DNA from: GCA-020345945 sp964596985
Lineage (GTDB): Archaea > Thermoproteota > Bathyarchaeia > RBG-16-48-13 > GCA-020345945
Direction of reading: 5' to 3'
NCBI GenBank assembly: GCA_964596985.1
Contig: CAZQWG010000002.1
Coordinates: 248,001 to 312,000, forward strand
DNA length: 64,000 bases
Under the pieces are notes generated by a model, which saw only the letters and a list, made by a program, of their open reading frames with translations, had not been told where the DNA came from and searched no databases. The first letter of the stretch is position 1. The number at the start of each line of letters is the position of its first letter. The translations under genes and the position numbers were made by a program. Below, one piece after another: positions 62,993 to 64,000 of the stretch.

Positions 62993-63985
62993 TTAGGTAT
63001 TGTAGTAATCGGCGTAGAAGGGGTTCTTCTCATATGGCCATTGTCGCCCATTGTTCAGATACCAGTCTACTGTCTTCTTGAGCCCTTCCTCGAGGCTTAC
63101 TTTCGGTTCCCAGCCGAGTATCTCCTTTGCCTTCGCGTTGTCGGCTAATAGGCGGTTGACATCAAAGGGCCGTATTCTCGACTTCTTCTCCATTATCTTC
63201 GGGTTCTTTACGTTCATCAGTTCGGCGATGAGGTGCACTAGGTCTCTCATCTTGATTTCCCTCCCTGATCCCACGTTTATGACCTCGCCTATCGCCTCCT
63301 TACGCCTCCCGGCTAATATTATGGCTCTTACGGTGTCCTCGATATAGGTGAAGTCTCTTGTGGGTTCTAGGTTACCGCATTCGATGACGTTTGATTTGGC
63401 GAACTGGGAGATGATTTCAGGGATAATATACGGGTGGGTTTCACGGGGTCCATACGTGTTGAACGGGCGTATCAGGCATACTGGGAGGGAGTGTTCTTTA
63501 TGGAGGGTGAAGCATAACCTGTCGGCGGCGAGTTTGCTGACCGCATAGGTTGAATGCGGGTTCTTCGGGTGCTTCTCATCCATAGGAACATACTCGGCGG
63601 TCCCGTAGATCTCTGAGGAGGAGACGTTGACTATGAACTCCGGTTCTTCCCTGAGGGCTGCGAGCATGAGGTTCAGGGTGCCGAGAGAGTTGACCTCGAA
63701 GAACTCCTTCGGTCTGGTATAGCATAATGGGATGAAGGGGCGGGCTGCCAAGTGGAATATGACTTCCTGGTCTTTCACAGCCTTTAAGGTCACTTCCTCC
63801 CCCCGTAGGTCCCCGCAAAGGATCCTGACGTTTTGGCTTCTTATGTTCTGGAAGGATCCGAATGAGAAGTCATCTAGTACTGTTACTCTGGCGCCTAGCC
63901 TGCAAAGCTCAGCCACGAGCGAGCTTCCTATGAAGCCGGCGCCGCCCGTGACTAGGGTATTGACATCGCGAAGGGTCTCTGGCAT
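62993..63985 (-). CDS. NAD-dependent nucleotide-sugar epimerase/dehydratase (LegB/RmlB-like SDR)
   Basis: A 330-residue extended SDR. NAD motif TLVTGGAGFIGSSLVAEL, VIFHLAARPFIPLCY, the SSSEIYG active-site segment with an extra Ser/Glu, Y-x3-K in STYAVSKLAADRL, then RPFNTYGPRETHPYIIPEII and DFTYIEDTVRAI. SSSEIYGTA with RPFNTYGP is more like the 4,6-dehydratases (LegB, GMD-like) than 4-epimerases. ATG at 63985, 15 bases from the window edge. It is 94 bases upstream of the GT2 gene on the same strand and belongs to the sugar-supply cluster. Substrate uncertain. Confidence 0.86.
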   Translation of the reverse strand: MPETLRDVNTLVTGGAGFIGSSLVAELCRLGARVTVLDDFSFGSFQNIRSQNVRILCGDLRGEEVTLKAVKDQEVIFHLAARPFIPLCYTRPKEFFEVNSLGTLNLMLAALREEPEFIVNVSSSEIYGTAEYVPMDEKHPKNPHSTYAVSKLAADRLCFTLHKEHSLPVCLIRPFNTYGPRETHPYIIPEIISQFAKSNVIECGNLEPTRDFTYIEDTVRAIILAGRRKEAIGEVINVGSGREIKMRDLVHLIAELMNVKNPKIMEKKSRIRPFDVNRLLADNAKAKEILGWEPKVSLEEGLKKTVDWYLNNGRQWPYEKNPFYADYYNT

Positions 63986-64000
63986 GCTTTTTTCCTCGAA

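Overview
The window is archaeal. Coding is dense, starts are ATG, GTG and very often TTG, some Shine-Dalgarno motifs match the archaeal anti-SD (GGAGG, GGTGATC), and TATA-like promoters are visible. The lipid-phosphosugar transferase is of the archaeal/eukaryotic GPT kind (NMLAGLNGLE motif). Large twin-module FtsX permeases and DUF2304/GT2 genes also fit an uncultured Thermoproteota (for example a Bathyarchaeia-like genome). That lineage is inference; there is no rRNA or marker gene here. No tRNA, rRNA, CRISPR array or insertion sequence was found.

Almost the whole window is one surface-polysaccharide / glycoconjugate island. Left part (about 0.2-17 kb): a Wzx-type flippase, an O-carbamoyltransferase, GT4 glycosyltransferases, SAM methyltransferases, a B12-dependent radical SAM enzyme, a sugar-1-phosphate nucleotidyltransferase coupled to a GT4, and a RelB/RelE-type toxin-antitoxin pair behind a promoter with three TTATAA repeats. 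Middle (17-32 kb): a nucleotide-sugar dehydrogenase with an inserted zinc ribbon, the GPT-like initiating transferase, a Gfo/Idh/MocA oxidoreductase, a DUF362 protein, several GT4s, two methyltransferases and a GT2.

Next block (32-58 kb): three related membrane proteins with a GxDTPYY loop (32.5-39.5 kb), a DUF2304 protein beside a dolichyl-phosphate-mannose-synthase-like GT2, two very large FtsX-like permeases flanking a zinc-binding epimerase, more GT4s and GT2s, and two further GT-C-like membrane proteins (51.5 and 55.3 kb) with large extracytoplasmic beta-rich tails. Right end (57.6-64 kb): a sugar-supply cluster with a DUF354 protein, a second nucleotide-sugar dehydrogenase, a WbpB/GnnA-like oxidoreductase, two SDR epimerases/dehydratases and a DPM1-like GT2.

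Working model (inference): nucleotide sugars are made by the nucleotidyltransferase, dehydrogenases, oxidoreductases and epimerases. The GPT-like enzyme starts a chain on a polyprenyl phosphate. About fifteen cytoplasmic GT4s and five GT2s extend it or charge lipid carriers. Methyl- and carbamoyltransferases decorate it, the flippase exports it, and GT-C-like enzymes add lipid-carried sugars outside. No oligosaccharyltransferase (AglB) is visible, so the end product (glycoprotein, glycolipid or capsule) is open.

Most notable: two nearby genes (58,707 and 60,254) lack any ATG/GTG/TTG where their families begin and have ACG there, each behind a purine-rich SD-like sequence. Others are the zinc ribbon in the dehydrogenase at 17.4-19.0 kb, the GT-C-like families, the ATPase-less giant FtsX pair, and the evenly spaced repeats before the toxin-antitoxin pair.
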